In this document: positions 19,393-27,170 of the stretch, one piece after another | How positions within the stretch are numbered: position 1 is the first letter of the stretch | Layout: each line of letters opens with the position of its first letter | NCBI RefSeq assembly: GCF_007713735.2 | Contig: NZ_VMNW02000017.1 | Coordinates: forward strand, 62,001 to 126,000 | Length of the DNA: 64,000 nt | Origin: Amycolatopsis acidicola | GTDB taxonomy: Bacteria > Actinomycetota > Actinomycetes > Mycobacteriales > Pseudonocardiaceae | Reading direction: 5' to 3' | Position numbers and translations under genes: made by a program | Notes under the pieces: generated by a model | The model's database searches: none | Seen by the model: only the letters and a program-made list of their open reading frames with translations | Told to the model about the DNA's origin: nothing

Positions 19393-20613
19393 ATGGTGAG
19401 GACTGAGGCCCGGCCATCGATGCGTGCTGCCCTGGCCAACGGGGAGTTCCGCACGGTGTGGCTCGCGGAGGCACAGTCCACCCTCGGCGACCAGCTCACC
19501 ACCGTGGCGCTGGCCCTGCTGGTTTATCACCGCACCGGATCCGCGCTGTGGTCGGCCGTGGCCTACGCCCTGACCTTCCTGCCGGCGCTGGCCGGCGGGC
19601 TGGGCCTCTCGCAGCTGGCGGACCGGTACCCCAGGCGGACGGTGCTGGTCGTCACCGCCGCGGTGCAGGCGGGTTTCGTCGGCGTGATGGCGATACCGGG
19701 GATGCCGCTGGTGCCGTTGTGTGTGCTCGTGGTCTGCGGACGGCTGGCCGGCGCGCCCGCCAATGCGGCGCAGAACGCGCTGACCAGGGAGATCTTCGTC
19801 GACGACGAGCTGTACCTGCGCAGCCAGGACATCCGTGGCATCACCACGAACACGGCGATGCTGCTGGGACTGGCCGGCGGTGGCCTGCTCGTGACCACGG
19901 CGGGGCCTTCGCTCGCGCTGGCCATCGACGCCGCGACTTTCGCCGTCAGCGCGGTGGCGCTGCACCGCTGGGTGAAACCACGACCCGCCGCCGACGGCGG
20001 GCAGGGCAGCTGGTTCGGCGCGATCCGCTGGGTCGCGACGCAGCCGCGGCTGCGCGTCCTGCTCGGCTTTTCCTGGCTCGTCGGCCTCGCCGTCGTACCG
20101 GAGGGGCTCGTGGCCCCGCTGGTGCAGGAGATCGGCGCCCCCGATCAGGCGGTGGGCTGGCTCCTCGCCGCGGATCCGCTCGGCTTCGTCATCGGGGTTT
20201 TCCTGATGTCGCGCTACGTCTCCGCGGAAGCGCGCAAACGCGCGCTGGGCGTGCTGGCGATACTGCCGACGGCGATTCTGCTGGTGTTCTCCGTGCGACC
20301 GGATCTCGTGCTTGCCCTGGTCGCACTGGCGGCCGCGGGTGCGGCCGGTGCCTACATCGTCACGGTGGGCGCTTCGTTCATCACGTGGGTTCCCAACGAA
20401 CTGCGCGGCGGTGCGGGTGGTTTGTACCGCACCGGGCTACGGGTCGCGCAGGGCGTCGGCGTCGCGATCGGCGGTGTCGTGGCACAGCTGCTCGGTTCGG
20501 CCACCGGTGCCATCGTCATCGCGGGCGCGGCCGGGGTGGTGCTCGGAATACCGCTGGCGGTCTCCTGGGCCCGTCTGCAACGAACCGCTGCCGAAACCAC
20601 CTCTGCGATATGA
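19393..20613 (+). CDS. MFS efflux-type transporter
   Basis: A 406-residue protein with about 12 hydrophobic segments and ATG at 19393 after a purine-rich GGGGGGAGTAGGG stretch. The N-terminal NGEFRTVWLAEAQSTLGDQL and the loop motif ADRYPRRTVL resemble MFS_3/macrolide-efflux exporters. Its substrate is unknown. Its 3' end converges on an array of tiny minus-strand ORFs (20645-20905). Export of small peptides would be an attractive link, but nothing beyond proximity supports this. Confidence 0.85.
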   Translation: MVRTEARPSMRAALANGEFRTVWLAEAQSTLGDQLTTVALALLVYHRTGSALWSAVAYALTFLPALAGGLGLSQLADRYPRRTVLVVTAAVQAGFVGVMAIPGMPLVPLCVLVVCGRLAGAPANAAQNALTREIFVDDELYLRSQDIRGITTNTAMLLGLAGGGLLVTTAGPSLALAIDAATFAVSAVALHRWVKPRPAADGGQGSWFGAIRWVATQPRLRVLLGFSWLVGLAVVPEGLVAPLVQEIGAPDQAVGWLLAADPLGFVIGVFLMSRYVSAEARKRALGVLAILPTAILLVFSVRPDLVLALVALAAAGAAGAYIVTVGASFITWVPNELRGGAGGLYRTGLRVAQGVGVAIGGVVAQLLGSATGAIVIAGAAGVVLGIPLAVSWARLQRTAAETTSAI

Positions 20614-20644
20614 GTAACGCCGCCGGGTCGCCCGCCGATCCTCA

Positions 20645-20665
20645 TCAGAAGTCGCGGTTTGCCAC
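20645..20665 (-). CDS. Mini-ORF 4, peptide MANRDF
   Basis: GTG-GCA-AAC-CGC-GAC-TTC-TGA with GGAGG at 20675-20679, nine bases before the GTG. It is the last unit, ending 31 bp from the stop of the convergent MFS gene. The second residue is Ala here, Ser or Thr in the others; all are small residues. Confidence 0.5.
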   Translation of the reverse strand: MANRDF

Positions 20666-20722
20666 AACCAGTCACCTCCAGTTTTCCCGACGAAACAAAC
20701 TTCCACTTACCGACTCGCCGGC

Positions 20723-20743
20723 TCAGAAGTCGCGGTTGGACAC
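20723..20743 (-). CDS. Mini-ORF 3, peptide MSNRDF
   Basis: GTG-TCC-AAC-CGC-GAC-TTC-TGA. The SD is AGAGG at 20752-20756, eight bases before the GTG. It encodes the same peptide as mini-ORF 2 with different codons. Confidence 0.5.
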   Translation of the reverse strand: MSNRDF

Positions 20744-20795
20744 GGAGTACACCTCTCCCGCGGTAGCGAAACGAACAAGATTCAAGGGACGGCTT

Positions 20796-20816
20796 TCAGA
20801 AGTCACGGTTCGACAC
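20796..20816 (-). CDS. Mini-ORF 2, peptide MSNRDF
   Basis: GTG-TCG-AAC-CGT-GAC-TTC-TGA with GGAGG at 20826-20830, nine bases before the GTG. The Ser codon (TCG) differs from the TCC of the next unit, and Arg is CGT rather than CGC: both are synonymous changes. Confidence 0.5.
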   Translation of the reverse strand: MSNRDF

Positions 20817-20871
20817 CGAGGTCCACCTCCACGCACCACGCAAACAATCGAACATCAACCAGCCACCAGGA

Positions 20872-20892
20872 TCAGAAGTCACGGTTGGTCAA
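20872..20892 (-). CDS. Mini-ORF 1 (first on minus strand), peptide MTNRDF
   Basis: TTG-ACC-AAC-CGT-GAC-TTC-TGA. GGAGG lies at 20901-20905, eight bases before the TTG. An in-frame GTG at 20901 would overlap the SD and is less likely. It is the promoter-proximal unit if the array is transcribed from the gap below the diguanylate cyclase gene. Its function is unknown; see the array finding. Confidence 0.5.
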   Translation of the reverse strand: MTNRDF

Positions 20893-21003
20893 GAAGAACA
20901 CCTCCAATCGGTGCTCGCAAGGGAGCTGCGAAGCGCCGGCATGGGCGAGGTCCTCGCGTGCACGCCACTTCGTATGCGGTGGGATGATACCTGTCGAAGG
21001 AAA

Positions 21004-21026
21004 GTGCCCGGCGTCCTTCCGGGCAC
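21004..21026. terminator. Stem-loop between mini-ORF array and diguanylate cyclase
   Basis: GTGCCCGG and CCGGGCAC form an 8-bp perfect stem with a 7-base loop. On the minus strand the stem is followed by TTTCCTT, a weak terminator tail. On the plus strand it would lie in the leader of the GGDEF gene. The direction of action is uncertain. I found no riboswitch-like conserved core in the remaining 461-bp gap. Confidence 0.4.
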
Positions 21027-21074
21027 AGCAAAGTTACCCCGCCGTGGCCGGGCTCGTCGAGAGAAGGTGACCCA

Positions 21075-22481
21075 GTGGGACCGCCCCCCTCCAGGCGGGG
21101 ATCGCACACGCTCCCCGGCGAGCAGGCCGGACAGGAGGGTCCGCGTCCGAACGGCTCCGGCCAAATCAAGGCCACGAACCCGCGTTCGGACACGTCGAGT
21201 GATTCTTCGGGCACTCGCCGCTCATTAAGCCCGCGCAATTGGGCTTTGTGGCGGCGGCCGAAGGGATTCATCGCATTCCTGATCGTCGCGGAACTGGTGG
21301 CCATTGTCTGGTTCGCGGCGGCAATCGCGAACTCGCCCGTTCTGGCACCTCTCGATTGGTTGCGGTTCGCGATTCTCACGGTCGGCGCGACGGTGCACAT
21401 CCAGCTCACCCGGCGCCAGGAAGAACGTCGACGGAATCGCGTTCGGACAGTGCTGATCGACCTCACCGCGGTCTGGGTGTTTCCCGCCGCGATTATTCTT
21501 CCGGCGCCGCTGACCGTACTACTGGTTCTGCTGATTCGCGCGCAGCACTGGTTCGTCGCCCGGCGCCCGGCGCACAACTTCGTGTTCTCCTCGATCACGC
21601 ACATGCTGGCGGCCACGGTGGCGCACACCGTGTTCGTGGCTTTGGGCGGGCAGCATTGGGAGGCATTGTCCGTCCTGGGCTCGCTGGGCGAATTCGGCAA
21701 GCTCGTCCTGGTCGGACTGGTCTACGAAGCGGTCCAGATCCTTTACGTGGGCAGCATTCTCAGCCTCGCCGGCAAACCGAGCGTGCAGACCGTACTCGGC
21801 AGCAAAGCGGACAACCTGCTCGAAGCGATCACGGTCGGACTCGGTGCCATCACGGCGATCCTGCTCGTCGTGCTGCCGCCGACGGTCGCGATCATGGCCG
21901 TGGTGACGGTGGTGTTCAACCGGCTCGCGGAGCTCGATCAGCTCCAGGACGACGTGCGCACCGATCCCAAGACGCAGGTGTACAACATGCGCGGCTGGAC
22001 GGAGTCGGCGGAACGGGCGCTGAACCGGGCCACGAAGTCCGAGGACGGGCTCGGCATCCTGATGATCGACCTCGACCACTTCAAGTGGATCAACGACACC
22101 TACGGCCATCCCGCCGGGGATGACGTCCTGCGGAACCTCGCGCAACTGCTGGATGAAGTGACCCGCCCTTCGGACGTCGTCGGCCGGTTCGGCGGCGAGG
22201 AGTTCCTCGTGCTCCTGCCCGACACCGACCAGGCGACCGCGACGGGTGCCGCGGAGCGCATCCGGTCGGCGGTCGCGGAACTACGGATCGTCACCACCGA
22301 CAAGCGCGGCGACCAGACGACGGTGTCGGACCGGACGGCGTCGATCGGCGTCGCGGTCTTCCCCGCGCACGGCGACTCCCTGGAGAAACTCATGCAAGCG
22401 GCCGACGCCGCGGTGTACGAAGCCAAGGAAGGCGGCCGGAACCAGGTGCGGGTGGCCGAGCACCGCTCCGTGAACCACTAG
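21075..22481 (+). CDS. Membrane-anchored diguanylate cyclase (GGDEF)
   Basis: A 468-residue protein with GTG 21075 and GAGAGAAGG seven bases upstream. Residues ~60-290 contain about six hydrophobic segments forming a membrane sensor region of unknown ligand. The C-terminal GGDEF domain has an intact active site as GGEEF (373-377) and the product-inhibition I-site RxxD (RPSD, 364-367) exactly five residues before it. DLDHFKWINDTYGHPAGDDVL is typical. It should make c-di-GMP under membrane-derived control. c-di-GMP controls development through BldD in actinomycetes; the BldD-like gene of this window is about 4 kb downstream. No EAL or HD-GYP domain is attached. Confidence 0.93.
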   Translation: MGPPPSRRGSHTLPGEQAGQEGPRPNGSGQIKATNPRSDTSSDSSGTRRSLSPRNWALWRRPKGFIAFLIVAELVAIVWFAAAIANSPVLAPLDWLRFAILTVGATVHIQLTRRQEERRRNRVRTVLIDLTAVWVFPAAIILPAPLTVLLVLLIRAQHWFVARRPAHNFVFSSITHMLAATVAHTVFVALGGQHWEALSVLGSLGEFGKLVLVGLVYEAVQILYVGSILSLAGKPSVQTVLGSKADNLLEAITVGLGAITAILLVVLPPTVAIMAVVTVVFNRLAELDQLQDDVRTDPKTQVYNMRGWTESAERALNRATKSEDGLGILMIDLDHFKWINDTYGHPAGDDVLRNLAQLLDEVTRPSDVVGRFGGEEFLVLLPDTDQATATGAAERIRSAVAELRIVTTDKRGDQTTVSDRTASIGVAVFPAHGDSLEKLMQAADAAVYEAKEGGRNQVRVAEHRSVNH

Positions 22482-22547
22482 GGTGGCGGACCGGCCCGGG
22501 GGTTTTCCCGGTGTTGGAATGCCGTTGATCCTGCCACCCTGGAGTTC

Positions 22548-24677
22548 ATGATCGCCCCAGCCGAGACCCCGCGCCTGCGGCGGCCCTTGTCCACCTCGGC
22601 CTGGCTGCTCGTGCTGACCTTCGCACTCGTCGGATTCGGTTTCGTCGCGTCGCGCGCGGCGACTCCCGCCGATCAGGGCCCGCCCACCGGCGGCGCCGCC
22701 GCGGCAGAACGCGCGATCGACGCGTTGACCCACCCCGGCTCGCAACCGCTCGCACTGAACCTGCTGCCCGCGGACTTCACCCAGGTCACCGGGGTGAAAC
22801 CGGGCGCGATGCCCGCACTCGACGGAACAATGCGCGCGGTCCACGTGGACGGTGGTTGTTCGACTCCTTGGGGCGACGACAACACCAAATGGGACTACGC
22901 GGTCCCGTGCAAGGCGCACGACCTCGGCTACGACCTGTTGCGCTACGCGGACAAGGTCGGCCACCCGCTCGGCCCGGAGGTGCGCGCCTCGCTCGACGCG
23001 CGCCTGTCCGACGACATGCACCACACCTGTGACATCAATCCCATGGGCTCGCCGCGGTTGTGCCAGGCGGTGGCGTCCATGTACGCGGCGGGTTTGAAGG
23101 TCAACTCCTGGCACCAGCGCTGGGGTCCGCCGGTCGGCGACCCGATCGGCCCGATGCTGGCGGGCGTCGCCGTGATCGGCTGTCTGCTGGTGTTCCGGTT
23201 ACGCGGCTGGCTGCGTACGCGCCGCGAGCGCCCGGCCCGCAAACTCGAGCCGAAGCCCACGCCCGCGCCCGCTTCGTCCTGGGTGACGCTCGGCGTGACG
23301 AGCCTGGTGTTGCTGATCCTCGGTGAATCGGTGATCTCGCTGGCTCGCTGGGCGGGCGCCGACGAGTCGTGGCTGTGGCCGTTCACCTGGCTTGCCCAGT
23401 TGGCGCCGGTCTTCTTCTTCGCCGGCGGCCGGGCGAACAGGGCAGGCTGGGAGTCCGTGGCCGACAGCGGTGGCGGCTACCGCCAGTACCTCGCGCACCG
23501 GGCGAGCTGGCTGTTGCGGCCCGCGCTGATCTTCGTCGTGGTGACGCTCGTGGTGCCGTTGGCGCTCGAACTGCTGGGAATTCCGGACAGTACGAACGCG
23601 ACGATCGTCCGGATAGCGCTGCATCCGTTGTGGCTGCTGGCTGTCTACCTGTTGACGATGGTCGCGGCGCCGGTGATGCTCGCGCTCCATCGCCGCGCCG
23701 CCGCGGCGAGCACGGTGGGACTGCTGGCATTCGTGGTGCTGGCGGAACTGTCCGCGGGGTGGCTGGGTACGGAAATTCCGCGCTATGCGGGCGCTCTCGG
23801 GCTCGCGCTGCTCGCACAGCAGGTCTCGTTCGGTCGCATCGCCGGACGGAGTCGGCTGGTGATCGGCGGGATCACGGCCGCGGCCGGGCTCGCGCTGCTC
23901 GTCACGATCGGCGGTGTGGACCCGAATCTGCTGGGCGCCGCGGGAGCGCCGCCCGCGCTCGCCGCGCCGACGCTGCCGGTGCTTTTCCTCGGCGCGGCGC
24001 AGCTGTGCCTGCTCGGCCTGTTCGCGAAACCGCTGAACCGGATCACCACGCAGCCCGTGGTCTCCAGCGTGGTCCGGCTGGCGATGCGCGCTCCGATGAG
24101 CTTGTACCTCGGCTTCCTCGCCGCGGTGCTGTTGCTCGTCACGGTGGTCTACCTGCCGGTGAACCCGGCCGACGCGCTGGCCTGGCTCGCCGGGCCGCGC
24201 CCGTTGACGGCACTGGCGCTGCTCGCGGTCCCCGCGTTGATCATCTTCTGGTGGTTCGAACGGCACTCGGAGGGGTACCTGGTAGTGCACCATCAGCGGC
24301 CGACCGGCTGGCTGGCGCACGCCGCGACGGTGCTGGGCACCGGGTTCGCCACCATCGGGCTGTTCGGGTTCGCCCTGACCCGCTTCGGCGGAGACGCAGG
24401 CGGATCGGTTCTCGGACTCCCGCTCGACCCGATCCAGAACCTGATCCAGCTCCTGCTCGGGGTGTTCCTGCTGCACACGGTGCGGGTCGGACTCAGCGGC
24501 GCCACCAGCACCTGGGTGGTGACGGCGCTGGCCTGCGTGCCGCCGCTGATGGACGTCGCGGACGGGTACGACGTGGACACGGTGACGATCGCGGTGCACG
24601 GGCTCACCGCCGTCTTCGCGCTCGCGGCCGCTGCCAGCACCTTGCGTCCGGCCAGAACGGTGGTGCAGAACACTTAA
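22548..24677 (+). CDS. Phospholipase A2 - membrane acyltransferase fusion protein
   Basis: A 709-residue protein with a membrane segment at about 15-40, then an extracytoplasmic domain (residues ~60-185) with prokaryotic phospholipase A2 hallmarks. These are DGGCSTPWGDD, then Cys-x2-His-Asp in CKAHDLGYDLLRYA (the His-Asp catalytic pair), and paired cysteines at HHTCDINP and RLCQAV. The remaining ~500 residues have at least ten membrane segments. Their start (VFFFAGGRANRAGW, then YRQYLAHRASWLLRP) resembles acyltransferase-3 family membrane proteins. Hydrolysis of phospholipids on the outer face could feed an acyl-transfer reaction in the same polypeptide; this is inference. It lies 66 bp downstream of the GGDEF gene on the same strand. 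Confidence 0.75.
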   Translation: MIAPAETPRLRRPLSTSAWLLVLTFALVGFGFVASRAATPADQGPPTGGAAAAERAIDALTHPGSQPLALNLLPADFTQVTGVKPGAMPALDGTMRAVHVDGGCSTPWGDDNTKWDYAVPCKAHDLGYDLLRYADKVGHPLGPEVRASLDARLSDDMHHTCDINPMGSPRLCQAVASMYAAGLKVNSWHQRWGPPVGDPIGPMLAGVAVIGCLLVFRLRGWLRTRRERPARKLEPKPTPAPASSWVTLGVTSLVLLILGESVISLARWAGADESWLWPFTWLAQLAPVFFFAGGRANRAGWESVADSGGGYRQYLAHRASWLLRPALIFVVVTLVVPLALELLGIPDSTNATIVRIALHPLWLLAVYLLTMVAAPVMLALHRRAAAASTVGLLAFVVLAELSAGWLGTEIPRYAGALGLALLAQQVSFGRIAGRSRLVIGGITAAAGLALLVTIGGVDPNLLGAAGAPPALAAPTLPVLFLGAAQLCLLGLFAKPLNRITTQPVVSSVVRLAMRAPMSLYLGFLAAVLLLVTVVYLPVNPADALAWLAGPRPLTALALLAVPALIIFWWFERHSEGYLVVHHQRPTGWLAHAATVLGTGFATIGLFGFALTRFGGDAGGSVLGLPLDPIQNLIQLLLGVFLLHTVRVGLSGATSTWVVTALACVPPLMDVADGYDVDTVTIAVHGLTAVFALAAAASTLRPARTVVQNT

Positions 24678-24786
24678 ACGAGTGTTGTGAACCACATTCG
24701 GAGATCGGTATGCGACGCTACGGCAACCGGGTGACAGGCTGACACGTCCAATGGTCTGGACACCCGTCGGGGAAGGAGGCGTTGGC

Positions 24787-26454
24787 GTGGACAATCCGCC
24801 GCGAAACGAGCGTGGGCCTCGTAGGCCCGCACCGCGGCAGGGACGCCCCACTGACGCCCGATATGTCGGCCCCGCCCGGCGCCCCGCCGGAGGACAGCGT
24901 CCGCCGGCACGGCAGACCCCGGCGACAGCCAGGTCCGCCCCACCGCCGAAATCTGGGCCGCCGCCGAGGCGCCGCCCGTCCGCTCCCCCGCCGCCTCCGC
25001 GCCGGCGCAAGTTCGGCGCGAAGATCGTGGTGGCCGTGGTCTCGCTGCTCGTGGTGAGCCTGACCGGTTACGCGTGGGCCGCGATGCGGGGTCTGGTCGA
25101 CGGCCTGACCACCACCGACGTGATCAGCGCGGACCAGCCTGCCGACGGCGCGAGGGACATCCTGCTGGTCGGCATGGACAGCCGGGTCGACGCGCAGGGC
25201 AACCCGCTGCCCGAATCGCTCCTGAACGAACTGCGGGCCGGTGTCTCCGATGGTGAGGAGAACACCGACACGCTGATCATGGTGCACATCCCGAACGACG
25301 GGAGCAAAGCCGTCGCGATCTCGCTGCCGCGCGACTCGTACGTGAACATCCCCGGGTTCGGCCAGCACAAGATCAACTCGGCGTACGCGCGGGCCAAGGC
25401 CGCCGAGCGCTCGAAACTGCAGAGCGAGGGCGACACCGACGCCAAGGACATCGAGCTCAAGAGCAGCCAGGCCGGGGCGAAGACGCTGATCGCGACGGTG
25501 CAGCAGCTCACCGGCTCGTCGATCGACAACTACGCCTCGGTCAACCTGCTCGGCTTCTCCGACATCACCAAGGCCATCGGCGGCGTCGACGTCTGCCTGA
25601 AGGACAACGTCGACGACAGCTACTCCGGCGCGAAGTTCACCAAGGGCAAGCACACGATCTCCGGGGTCGAAGCGCTTGAGTTCGTCCGGCAGCGGCACGG
25701 GCTGCCGCGCGGCGACCTCGACCGGGTCGTGCGCCAGCAGGTCTTCATGGCGGGCATGGCGCAGAAGGTGCTCTCCACCGGGACGCTGACCGACCCCGGC
25801 AAGCTCAGCTCGCTCACCGCCGCCATCAAGAAATCGGTGGTGCTCAACCAGGGCTGGGACATCCTCGCGTTCGCCCAGCAGATGAAGAACCTCACCGGCG
25901 GGCAGCTGCAGTTCCAGACCATCCCCGTGGTCAACATGGACTACAGCACGCCGGAGGACGGCAGCGCGATCAAGGTGGACCCGAGCCAGGTGCACCAGTT
26001 CGTGCAGGGCCTGACCGGTCCGCCGCCGGCGGCGCAGGCCGCGGCACCGACCACCAGCCCCAACGCCGGCACCACCGTGGACGTCCACAACGGAACGTCG
26101 AAGGAAGGCCTGGCGGCGACCGTTTCGCAGACGCTGACCGCGCAGGGTTTCACCGGGGGCGAGACGGGCAACGCGACCGGGCGCACCAGCCACACCACCG
26201 TCCGGTACCCGGCCGGCGCGAAGGAAGCCGCGCAGAGCGTGGCCACCGCGCTCGGCTCGAAACCGACGCTGGAGCAGGACACCTCGGTGCCCAGCGGACA
26301 CGTGGTCGTGGTGGTCGGCAGCGACTACAGCCCGCCGACCTCGGAAAACGTCGCGCCCGCCGCGCAGTCTTCCGCCGCGTCGAGCACCAGCGCGCAGGCC
26401 CCGGCCACCGATGACCAGGCGATCACCGCCGATGGCATCACTTGCGTGAACTGA
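24787..26454 (+). CDS. LytR-CpsA-Psr (LCP) family protein with LytR_C domain
   Basis: A 555-residue protein. GTG 24787 is chosen because AAGGAGG lies seven bases upstream; an upstream in-frame GTG at 24751 lacks an SD. The first ~75 residues are Pro/Arg-rich and cytoplasmic, and one membrane helix (KIVVAVVSLLVVSLTGYAW) follows. The LCP catalytic domain shows DILLVGMDSR, NTDTLIMVH, ISLPRDSYVNIPG and FVRQRHGLPRGDLDRVVRQQ, whose Arg residues bind the pyrophosphate of the lipid-linked donor. The C-terminal LytR_C domain begins TTVDVHNGTSKEGLA. LCP enzymes ligate arabinogalactan or other glycopolymers to peptidoglycan outside the cell. A Ser/Ala-rich tail ends the protein. Confidence 0.93.
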   Translation: MDNPPRNERGPRRPAPRQGRPTDARYVGPARRPAGGQRPPARQTPATARSAPPPKSGPPPRRRPSAPPPPPRRRKFGAKIVVAVVSLLVVSLTGYAWAAMRGLVDGLTTTDVISADQPADGARDILLVGMDSRVDAQGNPLPESLLNELRAGVSDGEENTDTLIMVHIPNDGSKAVAISLPRDSYVNIPGFGQHKINSAYARAKAAERSKLQSEGDTDAKDIELKSSQAGAKTLIATVQQLTGSSIDNYASVNLLGFSDITKAIGGVDVCLKDNVDDSYSGAKFTKGKHTISGVEALEFVRQRHGLPRGDLDRVVRQQVFMAGMAQKVLSTGTLTDPGKLSSLTAAIKKSVVLNQGWDILAFAQQMKNLTGGQLQFQTIPVVNMDYSTPEDGSAIKVDPSQVHQFVQGLTGPPPAAQAAAPTTSPNAGTTVDVHNGTSKEGLAATVSQTLTAQGFTGGETGNATGRTSHTTVRYPAGAKEAAQSVATALGSKPTLEQDTSVPSGHVVVVVGSDYSPPTSENVAPAAQSSAASSTSAQAPATDDQAITADGITCVN

Positions 26455-26592
26455 CCCTGCTCTGTTCAGCCCACCGGCGTTAGCCCAAACGGCCTAATCC
26501 GGGAATCAACTCCAACGACTCGGCCGAAGTGACGTAAGAGCGGGCCCCTCAGCGACTTACATACGCGTGGACACCGCTCGGGTTCGACCGGA

Positions 26593-26617
26593 AGTACCGG
26601 CGCAGGGGTGCGGTACT
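26593..26617. promoter_or_regulatory. Inverted repeat upstream of BldD-like gene
   Basis: AGTACCG and CGGTACT with an 11-base spacer, 28 bp before the GTG start. It is a candidate autoregulatory operator. A further CGTAAG/CTTACA pair lies upstream at about 26533-26562. Confidence 0.4.
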
Positions 26618-26644
26618 ACCGAGGGTCAAGGCAGGGGACTAGGA

Positions 26645-27142
26645 GTGCTCATCGACAGTGATGTCTATCAACGGGTTCTCGGGGAGGAACTCAGGAAGCT
26701 GCGCCGGCGGCGTGGCTGGACGCGCAAGGAGCTGAACCAGCACCTGCAGAGCGACATCTCGCTGCAGACGCTGGCGACCTACGAGCTCGGCACCCGCCAG
26801 TGCTCGGTCGTGCGTCTCGTTGAGTTGTGCCTGGCGATGGACGAACTACCTCAGGATCTGCTGGCGAGAGTGCACCGGCGGGTCTTCACCGACGAGCCGG
26901 GGAAAGTCCGGCTCGACCTGGCACGGATCGTCGCGGACCGGCAGCACGAACTACTGCCGCTGCGGAGATGGGCCGACGGCCGGATGCGACAGGCCACCGG
27001 CACGACGGAAGTTCAGCTCGACCGGCCCGCCCTCGAGCGGATGGCCGAGCTGTGCGGACTCGAGGTCGCGGATCTGCTGACCAGACTGCGATCGATGGCC
27101 GCGCCCGCCGCCGGGAGCCTGGATCCCGGCGGGGGCGGATAA
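26645..27142 (+). CDS. BldD-like HTH transcriptional regulator lacking the c-di-GMP signature
   Basis: A 165-residue protein, close to the 167 of Streptomyces BldD, with GTG 26645. The N-terminal helix-turn-helix (residues ~8-70) contains LGEELRKLRRRRGWTRKEL and TYELGTRQCSVVRL, parallel to the BldD pattern YERGDRAVTVQRL. The C-terminal domain matches the BldD layout (KVRLDLARI.., LLPLRRWA.., then a final helix ending VADLLTRLRSM). BldD binds tetrameric c-di-GMP through RxD-x8-RxxD; at the equivalent place this protein has RQATGTTEVQLDRPAL, which does not preserve the motif. It is therefore probably a paralogue with another ligand or none. Confidence 0.75.
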   Translation: MLIDSDVYQRVLGEELRKLRRRRGWTRKELNQHLQSDISLQTLATYELGTRQCSVVRLVELCLAMDELPQDLLARVHRRVFTDEPGKVRLDLARIVADRQHELLPLRRWADGRMRQATGTTEVQLDRPALERMAELCGLEVADLLTRLRSMAAPAAGSLDPGGGG

Positions 27143-27170
27143 GGCCCCGCTCGCCCCGCCGGCTCAGGCG

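Larger units (their letters stand above)
20645..20905 (-). repeat. Four tandem ~75-bp units, each an SD plus hexapeptide ORF
   Basis: Read on the minus strand, each unit contains GGAGG (AGAGG in one), 8-9 bases, then TTG or GTG and five codons ending AAC-CGY-GAC-TTC-TGA. Stop codons lie at 20872, 20796, 20723 and 20645, giving spacings of 76, 73 and 78 bp. Only SD-to-stop is conserved; the ~38-45 bp linkers differ in sequence and length. This is unlike CRISPR (long identical repeats) or operator arrays, and it matches repeated translation units. Confidence 0.75.

Noticed and set aside
20645-20905. CRISPR array or simple operator array
   Set aside because: Repeat cores are short and imperfect, spacings vary (73-78 bp), no cas genes are near, and the conserved segment is exactly SD-start-stop.
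21001-21074. c-di-GMP or other riboswitch before the diguanylate cyclase
   Set aside because: Only one simple hairpin is present; no conserved aptamer core could be recognised.
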